64,000 nt of DNA from Mucilaginibacter glaciei (lineage in GTDB: Bacteria > Bacteroidota > Bacteroidia > Sphingobacteriales > Sphingobacteriaceae): positions 1-64,000 of the forward strand of contig NZ_JACWMX010000013.1 of NCBI RefSeq assembly GCF_014773245.1. The letters run 5' to 3'. Shown here one piece after another: positions 8,611 to 17,638 of the stretch (its first letter is position 1; each line of letters opens with the position of its first letter). The notes under the pieces are model-generated. The model ran no database searches, was not told the DNA's origin, and saw only the letters and a list, made by a program, of their open reading frames with translations. The position numbers were made by a program, and so were the translations under genes.

Positions 8611-8837
8611 TTTTTTACAGATCTAAATACGAGGTAAAGGGAAGCGAACACGCCTATTAGCGACAAGGCAGCAGTTGCCCATTTGGTAGCGTGCTGCCCG
8701 GCCTGGTCTATTTTATAACCGGCAAACGCAAAAACACCTATTACCACAATCATCTGGAAAGCAAGCCCAACGTACTTGGCATACGCATTGGCGTCGTTAC
8801 CTGCCCCGCCCGATTTATTTTGTTCATTTTCTGGCAT
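8607..8837 (-). CDS. atpZ: AtpZ/AtpI family protein
   Basis: A 76-residue two-helix membrane protein (AYAKYVGLAFQMIVVIGVFA and a second helix ending LYLVFRSVKN) of the small AtpZ family. AtpZ is linked to Mg2+/Ca2+ transport and ATP synthase assembly. It is the first gene of the operon. The frame has a TTG six bases further upstream (8843), but that triplet falls inside a TAAATTTG promoter box, so the ATG at 8837 is chosen. The N terminus is hydrophilic (PENEQNKSGGAGND). Confidence 0.85.
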   Translation of the reverse strand: MPENEQNKSGGAGNDANAYAKYVGLAFQMIVVIGVFAFAGYKIDQAGQHATKWATAALSLIGVFASLYLVFRSVKN

Positions 8838-8840
8838 CCG

Positions 8841-8848
8841 CAAATTTA
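8841..8848 (-). promoter_or_regulatory. -7 box of the atp operon promoter
   Basis: TAAATTTG on the minus strand fits the Bacteroidota -7 consensus TAnnTTTG. It ends 3 bases before the atpZ ATG, implying a leaderless or nearly leaderless transcript. No clear -33 TTTG is visible at the usual distance. Confidence 0.4.
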
Positions 8849-8904
8849 TTAATCCTATTGCATACTATTTAGTAAATTAGCGTTTGCTTTTAAAACTAAA
8901 TGCT

Positions 8905-9111
8905 ATGAAGATTTTACTGGATATAAAGGACGAAAAGGCATCATTTATACTGGAGGTATTAAAAAATTTCAAATACGTTAAAGCCGAGCCATTCAGCAAA
9001 GCCGACACTAAATTTTTTGAAGAATTAAAAGAAGCCGTTGATGAAGTAAATTTAATAAAGGCAGGTAAAGCTAAAGGCATCCCTGCAGATGATTGGCTGA
9101 ATGGACTTTAA
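8905..9111 (+). CDS. Antitoxin of a RelE/ParE-type toxin-antitoxin pair
   Basis: A small 68-residue acidic protein (MKILLDIKDEKASFILEVL, with C-terminal KGIPADDWLNGL). Size, charge and position just before a RelE-like gene with an 11-bp overlap mark it as the antitoxin. The ATG at 8905 is preferred to an upstream TTG at 8884 because MKILLDIKDEKA begins the conserved part. By family it would bind and neutralise the downstream toxin and repress the operon. The DNA-binding mode is not evident. Confidence 0.75.
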   Translation: MKILLDIKDEKASFILEVLKNFKYVKAEPFSKADTKFFEELKEAVDEVNLIKAGKAKGIPADDWLNGL

Positions 9112-9427
9112 TGTTACGGTTTTACGCTCATTTGATAAGCAGGCCAAACCACTCTTAAAGAAATATCCGTCGCTAAAAGCTGAAATCGCCTTGTTGATAT
9201 CTTCATTGAAGAACAATCCGGAACAAGGCGCGTCAATAGGCAACAATTGCTTCAAAATACGTTTGGCTATTTCAAGTAAGGGAAAAGGTAAAAGCGGCGG
9301 CGCACGGATAATTACGCACGTGCATCTGGTAGAGGATACTGTTATCTTAATGACAATTTATGATAAATCAGAACAAGGATCTATCTCAGACAAGGCTGTT
9401 AAAGAGCTTTTAAAGTTGATATACTAA
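9101..9427 (+). CDS. RelE/HigB-like toxin
   Basis: A basic 108-residue protein with the order of a RelE-fold ribosome-dependent nuclease: an N-terminal helix pair (RSFDKQAKPLLKKYPSLKAEI), a central GNNCFKIRLAISSKGKGKSGGAR beta region, and strands HVHLVEDTVILMTIYDKSEQ. It overlaps the antitoxin gene by 11 bp in another frame, typical of translational coupling. By family it would cut mRNA in the ribosome when the antitoxin is lost. The next gene, a PorW-like lipoprotein, starts only 10 bp downstream. Confidence 0.8.
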   Translation: MDFNVTVLRSFDKQAKPLLKKYPSLKAEIALLISSLKNNPEQGASIGNNCFKIRLAISSKGKGKSGGARIITHVHLVEDTVILMTIYDKSEQGSISDKAVKELLKLIY

Positions 9428-9437
9428 TTATAAACCG

Positions 9438-12377
9438 TTGAGGCTACCTTCTACAATTTTAAGGTTAAAACATGTCCCCCTGTTTTTATTTACAGTGGCG
9501 GCTATGCTTTCCAGCTGCTCTCTCGAAAAGAAAAGCGCGGTTAACCGCGGGCTGCAAAATCTTACAGCAAAATACAACATTCTTTTTAATGCCAACGAGA
9601 TACTTGACGGTAAGCAGGCCGCCTACGCAGCTACCTATATTGATGATTACAACGAGATACTAAGCGTTTACCGCGACACCATAGCCCAGACCGGCGATCT
9701 GGATAAAGATCTGGAACTGGTAAAGCAAAAAGCCAACAATATCATCAGCATAAAAGAACAAAGCCATTACATTGGCGACGCTTATATGTTGTTAGGTAAA
9801 GCCAACTTTTTAGAAGGAAACTACTTTGACGCGGTGGAATACTTCAGTTATGTGACCCGCTCTTTTGGCGACAATGCCGACCTGCGGCAATCCGGGTTGG
9901 TTTGGAAAGGCCGCTCGCTGCTGTATTTGAAAAAGAATGATGAGGCCCGCCTGTCGTTAGATAGCGCCTTGCAAAGTATCAACCCTAAAAAGAAGGTTAA
10001 GGCCGATGTATATGCTGCAAAATTGCAATATGATATCAATACGCAAGACTATGCTGATGGTGAAGAAATGGCTAAACAGGCTATCGCGCATAGCAATAAT
10101 AAGATCCAGGAATTAAGGTGGACGTTCATTTTGGGCCAGTTGCAGGAAATGAACCAAAAACAAGCCGATGCCATTGTCAGCTACAACCGCATTGCTAAAA
10201 GTAACGCCTCTTTTGATATGGCCTTTAATGCCAACCTCAACCGAATCCGAATAGAGGATATGCAAAACGGGGTTAAGGTGAGCCGGCTGGCCAGGCTACG
10301 GTCGCTATTAAAAAACCCTAACAACAAGGAATTTACCGATCAGATCTATTACCAGATAGCAACCCTGCAAAATGCAGATAAGGATATAGATGGTGCCATA
10401 AAAAGCTACAAGCAATCGGCCCGTAGCAGCGTAAAAAATCAAACACAAAAAGGGCTTGCCTTTTCTAAACTGGCCGATCTGTACTTTCGTAACAAGGCCG
10501 ACTACGCACAGGCCAAAAACTACTACGACAGCACCATCATGAACCTGCCCCCCAGCTACCCGGGGTTTGCTTCGCTTAAAAAGAAAGCTGACAACCTGCA
10601 GCTCCTGGCCGATAGGTTAAACATTATCAGCAGGGAAGACACGCTGCAGATGCTGGCCGCTATGGACGAGGCCAGCCGCAACAAAAAAATAGACGAGATG
10701 GTGAACCGTAACACCCTGCAGCAGCAGGCAGTTGCTACCGCTAATGCAAACGCGCAAAACGATCCTTTATTTAATGACCCCGCTTCGCCACAGGCAAGCA
10801 CACCCAATGGTGATAAATTCTACTTTTATAACGCTACGGCATTAAGCCAGGGTTTCGGTAACTTTAAAAGGGTTTGGGGCAACCGCAAACTGGAAGATAA
10901 CTGGCGACGGGGCAACCGCACCACGGCAGATATTACCACAAATACATTAGCTGCTGCAACCAATACTGACCCCGACGGACCTGCCGGGCCGCCGTCACCA
11001 ACCGTAGCAAAAATTACCGCAGGCAATTACCGGCAAGATATCGTACAGAATTTGCCGCTTACACCGGCACAGATGGCGCAATCAAACATGCGGGTTTACA
11101 ATGCCTATTTGGACATTGCCAACTTTTACCGCGATGTACTGGAAGATAAAAAAGAGGCCATTGCCGAATATGAAGCCATCTTAACGCGTTTCCCAAATAA
11201 CCCTAACAAACCGGTTATCTATTATAATTTGTACCGTTTGTATAGCGAGCTTAACGCGGAGCAATCTAACAAATACAAAAACCTGGTGCTCACCCAATAC
11301 CCCGAAACGCCTTTCGCTAAAACCATTCTTGATCCTGATTACAGCAAGCGCTTAAATGAGGAGGATACTGAATTTAGCGGCCTTTATAATAAGGTGTATG
11401 ATCTTTACGCCACCAAACAATATACACAGGTGATGAACGCAGCTGATGCCCTGATAAGCCAATACCCAAATAACCGTTTTGCCGCACAGCTTTTATATCT
11501 GCGCGCCTTTGCGGCCGGTCACCAGGAAAAATTGCCTCCGTTTAAAACAGACTTGGAGCAGATAGCCGCTAAATACCCTGCCGATAAACTGATTACACCA
11601 TTGGTAAACCAGCATTTAACCTATATCAACACCAACCTGGCCGATTTGGCTGCGCGTCCTATCGTAATTACAGAAAAAGATGCTATCGATCTGGAATTTA
11701 CCCTGCCTATTGTAGATAAACAGCAAACAGAATACCGCGTACCCTTCACCGGCAAATACGAGCCTGTTGCAGATGTACGCGCGCCCGAAAAGAAACCAAC
11801 CCCGGCACCCGTTAAACCCGCAGAGCAGCCCGTTGTAAAACAGCCTGTATCACCACAGGTGGCAGTTATCCCGCCAAATGTGGCCAAACAAGATACCGCT
11901 AAAGTGCCACCCACACTAAACGCGCAAACTACCGCCCCGGTTTTATCAAATCAAACGCAGCCAGCTGCAACAGTTGTCGCGCCGCCACCGGCACCCGTTA
12001 AAGCGATCTCAAAACTTTTCAGTCTGAGCGATAGCATCCGCTATTATTTTGTGGTGAATGTAAGCTCGGGTACAACTAATGTGGCATCATCACGTTTTGG
12101 TATTGGCCAGTTTAACCGGGTGCAATACCAGGGCAAAGGTATTAACCATAACCTTAAAAATGCGGGGCCCGATAATCAGCTCATTTACGTTGGCCGCTTT
12201 TACAGCCTGGCCGATGTGAAGGATTACGCCCGTGCAATTATCCCGCTAATGCCGGATATTATGAAGGTACCAAAGGATAAATACAGCTTTTTTATAGTAA
12301 CAAAGGAAAATCTGGATAAATTAGCAGACAAAAAAACACTGGATAGTTATATAGACTATTATCAGGCAACTTATTAA
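9438..12377 (+). CDS. porW: PorW/SprE-like type IX secretion TPR lipoprotein
   Basis: A 979-residue lipoprotein with signal peptide and lipobox (LFTVAAMLSSC). Next comes RGLQNLTAKYNILFNANEIL, characteristic of the SprE/PorW family, then many TPR-like helices (residues ~110-700), a Pro/Ala/Gln-rich linker (~750-850) and a C-terminal domain. In Porphyromonas and Flavobacterium, PorW/SprE links the outer-membrane parts of the type IX machine to the PorK/PorN (GldK/GldN) rings. The start is a TTG; the first ATG would delete the signal peptide. The gldKLMN block lies 4 kb away, and the next gene, a class A PBP, begins 4 bp downstream. Confidence 0.85.
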   Translation: MRLPSTILRLKHVPLFLFTVAAMLSSCSLEKKSAVNRGLQNLTAKYNILFNANEILDGKQAAYAATYIDDYNEILSVYRDTIAQTGDLDKDLELVKQKANNIISIKEQSHYIGDAYMLLGKANFLEGNYFDAVEYFSYVTRSFGDNADLRQSGLVWKGRSLLYLKKNDEARLSLDSALQSINPKKKVKADVYAAKLQYDINTQDYADGEEMAKQAIAHSNNKIQELRWTFILGQLQEMNQKQADAIVSYNRIAKSNASFDMAFNANLNRIRIEDMQNGVKVSRLARLRSLLKNPNNKEFTDQIYYQIATLQNADKDIDGAIKSYKQSARSSVKNQTQKGLAFSKLADLYFRNKADYAQAKNYYDSTIMNLPPSYPGFASLKKKADNLQLLADRLNIISREDTLQMLAAMDEASRNKKIDEMVNRNTLQQQAVATANANAQNDPLFNDPASPQASTPNGDKFYFYNATALSQGFGNFKRVWGNRKLEDNWRRGNRTTADITTNTLAAATNTDPDGPAGPPSPTVAKITAGNYRQDIVQNLPLTPAQMAQSNMRVYNAYLDIANFYRDVLEDKKEAIAEYEAILTRFPNNPNKPVIYYNLYRLYSELNAEQSNKYKNLVLTQYPETPFAKTILDPDYSKRLNEEDTEFSGLYNKVYDLYATKQYTQVMNAADALISQYPNNRFAAQLLYLRAFAAGHQEKLPPFKTDLEQIAAKYPADKLITPLVNQHLTYINTNLADLAARPIVITEKDAIDLEFTLPIVDKQQTEYRVPFTGKYEPVADVRAPEKKPTPAPVKPAEQPVVKQPVSPQVAVIPPNVAKQDTAKVPPTLNAQTTAPVLSNQTQPAATVVAPPPAPVKAISKLFSLSDSIRYYFVVNVSSGTTNVASSRFGIGQFNRVQYQGKGINHNLKNAGPDNQLIYVGRFYSLADVKDYARAIIPLMPDIMKVPKDKYSFFIVTKENLDKLADKKTLDSYIDYYQATY

Positions 12378-12381
12378 TCAC

Positions 12382-14622
12382 ATGATCGCTAAAGTTTCAC
12401 AATACGATATTAAACGCTACAACTGGTATATCTGGCGGTTTGTAATTGCCGGGTTCGCCTTTTTTTTAATTATGATACTACTTATCGCGTTCCAGATCTT
12501 TGGAGCACTGCCCTCTTTCCGCGAACTGGAAAACCCGAAAAGCGACCAGGCATCACAAGTAATATCAAACGATAACAAAGTTATAGGCAACTATTACATA
12601 AAAAACCGCACCAGCGTTACTTACAGGCAACTATCGCCCAATGTGATTAATGCATTGGTAGCTACTGAGGATGCACGCTTCTACCAGCACTCGGGTATTG
12701 ATTTTCAAAGGTCGTTTACCATCGTAGCCTATAATCTCATTGGCAAAAAACAAGGTGGCAGTACTATTACACAACAATTAGCCAAAAACCTTTTTACCGA
12801 AAAAACGCATAATCCTTTTGTACGCGTTATTCAAAAACTGAAGGAATGGATAACAGCTGTAAAGCTGGAACGCAATTATACTAAAGAAGAGATCCTGACG
12901 CTATATTTAAACACGGTAGATTTTGGCGCTTATAATACATACGGTATCAGCTCGGCATCGCGCACCTATTTCAACACCACGCCGGATAGGCTAACGCCCG
13001 ACCAGGCTGCCCTATTAATGGGAATGATCAACGGGCCGGGTATTTATAGTCCTATCAATCACCCTCAAAACGCCATAAACCGCCGCAACTTTGTTTTGCG
13101 CCGAATGAGCGAAGAAGGTTTTTTAAGCGATGGACAGGCCGACGAGTACAAGGCAAAACCACTTGGCCTGACATTTAAACCCACCGATCATAATGACGGT
13201 ATAGCAACCTACTTTAGGGCGGTATTAAAAAAAGAAGTGCAAAAACTATTGGTTGACAGGGCCATTTTAAAACCCGACGGTGTTACCACTTATGACCTTG
13301 ACCGCGATGGATTAAAGATCTACACCACTATTGATGCCACTATGCAGCAATATGCTGAGGAAGCACAGCAGGAGTATATGAAGAAATTGCAGGGGCAATT
13401 TAACTCGCATTGGAAAGGTATTAGTCTGTGGAAATCTATACCAACCTTTAAGAGTTTACTTGACAAAGGCATGCACCGTAGCGATCGGTATATTTATCTG
13501 AAACAATTAGGCAAATCTGACGAGGAGATCAAAGAAGATTTTAACACGCCGGTGAAAATGAACCTGTTTACCTGGCATGGCGATACCGACACGACCATGA
13601 AACCTATCGACTCGATAGTGTACTGTAAAATGATGCTGCGTAATGCCCTCATGAGTATGGACCCTACCACCGGTTATATAAAGGCATGGGTGGGCGGCAC
13701 CAACTTTGAACATTTTAAATACGACCAGGTAAAAATGGGTACCCGCCAGGTGGGGTCGACAGCTAAACCGTTTACTTATGCTGTGGCTGTAGAAAATGGC
13801 TTTTCGCCTTGTATGCAGGTACCTAATGAACCTATCACCATCAGTTATGAAGGCCAAGTATGGTCGCCACGGTCATCACCAAGTGAAACTGTGCCGGGTG
13901 TAATTACCTTGCGTACCGCGTTAGCCCGGTCACAAAACTGGGTTACAGCCTATGTGATGAACGAGGTTAAACCAAAACCGGTTGCCGATCTAATCAAGCG
14001 AATGGGTGTAACCAGCCCGGTTCCTGCCTATCCATCCATCTGTTTAGGCACTTTCGATGCCTCTGTATTTGATATGACAGGCGCCTACTCAGCCTTTGCC
14101 AATGAAGGTTTATGGACAGAGCCCACCTTTTTGCTTCGGATAGAAGATAAGAACGGTAACGTTTTATATAACAACACTCCTAAAGTGGTACAGGCTTTAA
14201 ATCCCGAAACTGCTTATGTAATGACTTACATGCTTAAGGGTGTAATTGACGAGGGTACAGGTTACCGCCTGCGCCGCGATTACCATATCATGAACCCGAT
14301 AGGTGGTAAAACAGGTACCACTAATGATAACTCCGACGGTTGGTTCATCGGCATAACCCCGCAACTGGTTACCGGCATCTGGACAGGCTGCGAAGACCGC
14401 GACATCCACTTCCGCTCTACCCGTTTAGGCGAGGGTGCCAATACCGCCCTGCCTATATTTGCAGGTTATATGAAACGCGTTTATGCCAACACCAACCTGG
14501 GCATTAAAAAAAATGTCGACTTTGTTCCGCCGAAATCGGGCGTGAGCATCACCTTAGATTGCGGCGCATACAGCCAGCAGCAAAAGGGAACAAATGAGGT
14601 GGAGAAGAAGTTAGACTTTTGA
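12382..14622 (+). CDS. Penicillin-binding protein 1A (transglycosylase/transpeptidase)
   Basis: A 746-residue bifunctional peptidoglycan synthase anchored by one helix (~residues 20-42). The GT51 domain has EDARFYQHSGID (catalytic Glu96) and QGGSTITQQLAKNLF. The transpeptidase domain has the active-site Ser459 in GSTAKPF, then SQNW and KTGTTND motifs. All key residues are present. It starts 4 bp after the PorW-like gene, so both are probably on one transcript. Compared with E. coli PBP1A (~850 residues) it lacks the OB-fold insert. Confidence 0.95.
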   Translation: MIAKVSQYDIKRYNWYIWRFVIAGFAFFLIMILLIAFQIFGALPSFRELENPKSDQASQVISNDNKVIGNYYIKNRTSVTYRQLSPNVINALVATEDARFYQHSGIDFQRSFTIVAYNLIGKKQGGSTITQQLAKNLFTEKTHNPFVRVIQKLKEWITAVKLERNYTKEEILTLYLNTVDFGAYNTYGISSASRTYFNTTPDRLTPDQAALLMGMINGPGIYSPINHPQNAINRRNFVLRRMSEEGFLSDGQADEYKAKPLGLTFKPTDHNDGIATYFRAVLKKEVQKLLVDRAILKPDGVTTYDLDRDGLKIYTTIDATMQQYAEEAQQEYMKKLQGQFNSHWKGISLWKSIPTFKSLLDKGMHRSDRYIYLKQLGKSDEEIKEDFNTPVKMNLFTWHGDTDTTMKPIDSIVYCKMMLRNALMSMDPTTGYIKAWVGGTNFEHFKYDQVKMGTRQVGSTAKPFTYAVAVENGFSPCMQVPNEPITISYEGQVWSPRSSPSETVPGVITLRTALARSQNWVTAYVMNEVKPKPVADLIKRMGVTSPVPAYPSICLGTFDASVFDMTGAYSAFANEGLWTEPTFLLRIEDKNGNVLYNNTPKVVQALNPETAYVMTYMLKGVIDEGTGYRLRRDYHIMNPIGGKTGTTNDNSDGWFIGITPQLVTGIWTGCEDRDIHFRSTRLGEGANTALPIFAGYMKRVYANTNLGIKKNVDFVPPKSGVSITLDCGAYSQQQKGTNEVEKKLDF

Positions 14623-14623
14623 T

Positions 14624-14689
14624 AGTGGTGAGTGAAGAGTTGTGAGTAGTTTCTAACTTATACCTCATCACTCAAAACCCATACCTAAT
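14624..14689. repeat. Imperfect inverted 'phrase' repeat before uvrC
   Basis: The spacer before uvrC is made of words such as GTGGTGAGTGAAGAG and GTGAGTAG on one side and CCTCATCACTCAAAAC on the other. The two halves are partly complementary. It resembles the other phrase repeats in this window. Confidence 0.4.
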
Positions 14690-14692
14690 CCA

Positions 14693-16516
14693 ATGGAAAA
14701 ATTTGATTACAGGGAAGCTTTAAAGAATATCCCGCATAAACCCGGGGTATATCAATATTGGGATAGTGAAAAGGAACTGATTTACATTGGTAAGGCTAAA
14801 GATCTGCGCAACCGGGTAGGTTCTTATTTTAATAAAGATACCCAGATCAACGCCAAAACGCGGGTACTGGTGTCAAAGATCCGCGCCATTACCTTTACCA
14901 TTGTTGATACCGAGGTGGATGCCTGGCTGCTGGAAAACAGTATGATTAAAAAGCATCAGCCGCGCTACAACGTGATGCTCAAGGATGATAAAACTTACCC
15001 CTGGATCATCATCAAGAATGAGAACTACCCTCGCATTTACTGGACGCGCCGCTTAGTTAAAGACGGCTCCAAATATCTCGGCCCGTACGCGTCGGTGAGT
15101 ATGATGCACACCATTTTGGGATTAATTAAAGAAACCTATCCGCTGCGCACCTGCAACCTGCAACTTACCCGCCCCAATATCGAGAAGGGTAAATTTAAGG
15201 TTTGCCTGGAGTACCAACTGGGCAATTGTAAAGGCCCCTGCCAGGATTACCAGTCGGAAGCCGATTATGATAATAGTATAAAAGAAATTACGGATATCCT
15301 GAGCGGTAAAATAGGCGCAGTGGTACGCAACCTTAAAGGCGACCTGGAAAAAGCCGTAAGCGACCTGAACTTTGAGCAGGCCCATCGGTTAAAGCGCAAG
15401 CAGGACCTGCTGGAGAATTACCAGAGCAAATCTACCGTGGTAAACTCCTCCATTACAGATGTAGATGTCTTCAGCATCGCGTCTGAAGAAAAGTACGCCT
15501 TTGTTAACTTTTTAAAGGTGATGAACGGCACCATTACCCAAACCCAAACCATCGAATTAAAAAAACGGCTGGACGAAACCGACGAGGAATTATTAACTAT
15601 TGCCATAACCGAGTTCCGCACCCGGTACAATAGCCACTCTAAAGAAGTTATCGTGCCTTTCGATATCGATGTGGAGGATGCTTCGATCAAATTCACCGTA
15701 CCCAAACTGGGCGAAAAACGCAAACTACTTGATCTTTCGCAAAAGAATGTAATGTTCTTTAAAAAGGAAAAGATAGATCAGTACGAGAAACTAAACCCCG
15801 ACGTGCGCACCGAGCGTTTACTTACGCTGATGATGAAGGACCTGCGGATGAACCAGCTGCCTAAACACATTGAGTGTTTTGATAACTCAAACTTTCAGGG
15901 AAAGTATCCGGTATCGGCCATAGTGGTGTTCAGGGATGGCAAACCATCAAAAAAAGATTATAGGTTCTTCAACGTAAAAACCGTTGTAGGGCCCGATGAC
16001 TTCGCCACCATGGAAGAGGCCGTTTTTCGCCGTTACAGGCGCGTTTTAGATGAAGATACCGGATTGCCCCAGTTGATCATTATTGATGGTGGTAAGGGCC
16101 AGTTATCGTCGGCCATGAAGAGTCTAAAGCTGTTAGGGATTGAAAAGCAGGTAACCATCATCGGTATAGCCAAACGGTTGGAAGAACTATACTACCCCGG
16201 TGATCAGTATCCGCTTTACCTGGATAAACGCTCCGAAACGTTAAAAATAATCCAGCAATTACGGGACGAGGCCCACCGTTTCGGCATCACGGCCCACCGT
16301 AAAAAACGCGACAAAGGTACGCTTGCCACCGAACTGGAATTGATAGATGGCATAGGCAAAACCACAGCAGAAAAATTATTGAAATATTTTAAATCTGTTA
16401 AAAAGATCCGCGAAGCCAGTGAAACCGATTTGCAGGAAGTAGTAAATTTAAAACAGGCAAAGTCGATAACCCAATATTTTAACCCGGCCGTGAGCGAGGT
16501 TACGGGGTTGCAGTAA
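14693..16516 (+). CDS. uvrC: Excinuclease ABC subunit C
   Basis: A 607-residue nuclease subunit of nucleotide excision repair that makes the 3' and 5' incisions at lesions marked by UvrAB. The N-terminal GIY-YIG domain (GVYQYWDSEKELIYIGKAKDL), the UVR motif (~residues 203-240), the RNase H-like endonuclease core (ECFDNSNFQG, LIIIDGGKGQLSSA) and C-terminal helix-hairpin-helix motifs (IDGIGKTTAEKLLKYF) are all seen. Length is normal. A convergent hairpin separates it from gldN. Confidence 0.97.
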   Translation: MEKFDYREALKNIPHKPGVYQYWDSEKELIYIGKAKDLRNRVGSYFNKDTQINAKTRVLVSKIRAITFTIVDTEVDAWLLENSMIKKHQPRYNVMLKDDKTYPWIIIKNENYPRIYWTRRLVKDGSKYLGPYASVSMMHTILGLIKETYPLRTCNLQLTRPNIEKGKFKVCLEYQLGNCKGPCQDYQSEADYDNSIKEITDILSGKIGAVVRNLKGDLEKAVSDLNFEQAHRLKRKQDLLENYQSKSTVVNSSITDVDVFSIASEEKYAFVNFLKVMNGTITQTQTIELKKRLDETDEELLTIAITEFRTRYNSHSKEVIVPFDIDVEDASIKFTVPKLGEKRKLLDLSQKNVMFFKKEKIDQYEKLNPDVRTERLLTLMMKDLRMNQLPKHIECFDNSNFQGKYPVSAIVVFRDGKPSKKDYRFFNVKTVVGPDDFATMEEAVFRRYRRVLDEDTGLPQLIIIDGGKGQLSSAMKSLKLLGIEKQVTIIGIAKRLEELYYPGDQYPLYLDKRSETLKIIQQLRDEAHRFGITAHRKKRDKGTLATELELIDGIGKTTAEKLLKYFKSVKKIREASETDLQEVVNLKQAKSITQYFNPAVSEVTGLQ

Positions 16517-16588
16517 ACGTAAAGCCTTAATAAGCATTCGTCATAAACGAGCGCAATTAGTCAACGAGTGAAAATCCGTTTCAAACAA

Positions 16589-16618
16589 AAAGCCCATCCG
16601 GGAATCCGGATGGGCTTT
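16589..16618 (-). terminator. Bidirectional terminator between uvrC and gldN
   Basis: A perfect 13-bp stem (AAAGCCCATCCGG, 16589-16601, with its complement at 16606-16618) has a four-base loop. On the minus strand it is followed by a T-rich run, so it best serves the gldKLMN operon. On the plus strand it may also stop uvrC transcripts. Confidence 0.85.
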
Positions 16619-16641
16619 GATATTTTGGGAACGAGCCAGAA

Positions 16642-17631
16642 TTATTGGCCGTATTTCCAAAGGTTAAACTCGTAATCGAGCAAAGCCTTTTTTACTTTTT
16701 CAGATTCGTATAACTTATCTATACCTTGTGCATAATCACGGATACGCTCGTCTTTATCGTTAGATTGTTTAACAATGTAGCTGGAAAAAATGCGTTTCAT
16801 AAAAACATCGTCGAAACTCAAACCCGTTGCATCGTTATTACGGCTTACGGCCTCTTTAGTAGCCAATACCTGGCGTGCTTCGGGGAAATAGATCCAAAAT
16901 GCCGGCTGATAATCCAGATCAAGTCCGGCTGCTTTTGGCTTAATTAACGGTGCAATACCTATAATGCGCGGCTCAAAAATAGAACGCTGCTTATCAAAAA
17001 TCCAATCTTCTTTTATCCTGAACTTGACAACGCTATCCGCATTAAACTCACCGGCACGAATCTCGGATCCGGTTTTGTTCCCGTCTTTGTCAAATTTATC
17101 AACCATAGCACTATCCGCCATTTTCGCACGCGCCTGGCCTGCCGTCATCGGTCGCGAAAAACCGTCACCTCCCGGGTCATCCTTAGTTGCTGTCGGGTCA
17201 TATGCGGTCAGTTCACCAGCATCAATAGCAGTTAATAAGATATCTATGAGCCTTTGTTTAGGCGAACCCATGTATTGGTTCATCTTTTCGCGCAGGTCAA
17301 TCTCGCGCCAAACACGCTTCGCAAAAGTTACGTCAGCTTCGCGCAGGTTGGCGTAAGGGGTAACCCTTGCGCTTAATATATTGGTTTTTCTGTAATAACC
17401 ATCCAACGGACGGTCGAAGGGTTTAAGCGGCGCCTTTTTACCGGTATCAAGCACCGCTTGTTGTGCGCTACGGCCGGCATCCGTGACGGTGCTTGGCGTA
17501 ACCACTTTTTTGGTTTTTGAAGATGCTGCGGTGGTTCTCTTAACCGGCTTCCTGGTCGTGGTCTTTCTCTTTTGCGCGAACGAGGCCGTGCAAGCCAGAC
17601 AAAGTGCGATGATCAAAAATCTTCTTTTCAT
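16642..17631 (-). CDS. gldN: Gliding motility / type IX secretion protein GldN
   Basis: A 329-residue periplasmic protein with a signal peptide (RRFLIIALCLACTASFAQ), a basic Lys/Arg/Thr-rich stretch, then the conserved GldN/PorN domain (DVTFAKRVWREIDLREKMN, with YFPEARQVLATKEAVSRNND). By family it forms the periplasmic ring with GldK under the outer membrane. It is the last gene of the gldKLMN operon, 7 bp after gldM. Confidence 0.95.
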   Translation of the reverse strand: MKRRFLIIALCLACTASFAQKRKTTTRKPVKRTTAASSKTKKVVTPSTVTDAGRSAQQAVLDTGKKAPLKPFDRPLDGYYRKTNILSARVTPYANLREADVTFAKRVWREIDLREKMNQYMGSPKQRLIDILLTAIDAGELTAYDPTATKDDPGGDGFSRPMTAGQARAKMADSAMVDKFDKDGNKTGSEIRAGEFNADSVVKFRIKEDWIFDKQRSIFEPRIIGIAPLIKPKAAGLDLDYQPAFWIYFPEARQVLATKEAVSRNNDATGLSFDDVFMKRIFSSYIVKQSNDKDERIRDYAQGIDKLYESEKVKKALLDYEFNLWKYGQ

Positions 17632-17638
17632 ATATTTC

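Noticed and set aside
3036..8837. Missing atpD and atpC as a sign of deletion
   Set aside because: Bacteroidota often encode beta and epsilon elsewhere; the flanks here show no gene remnants.
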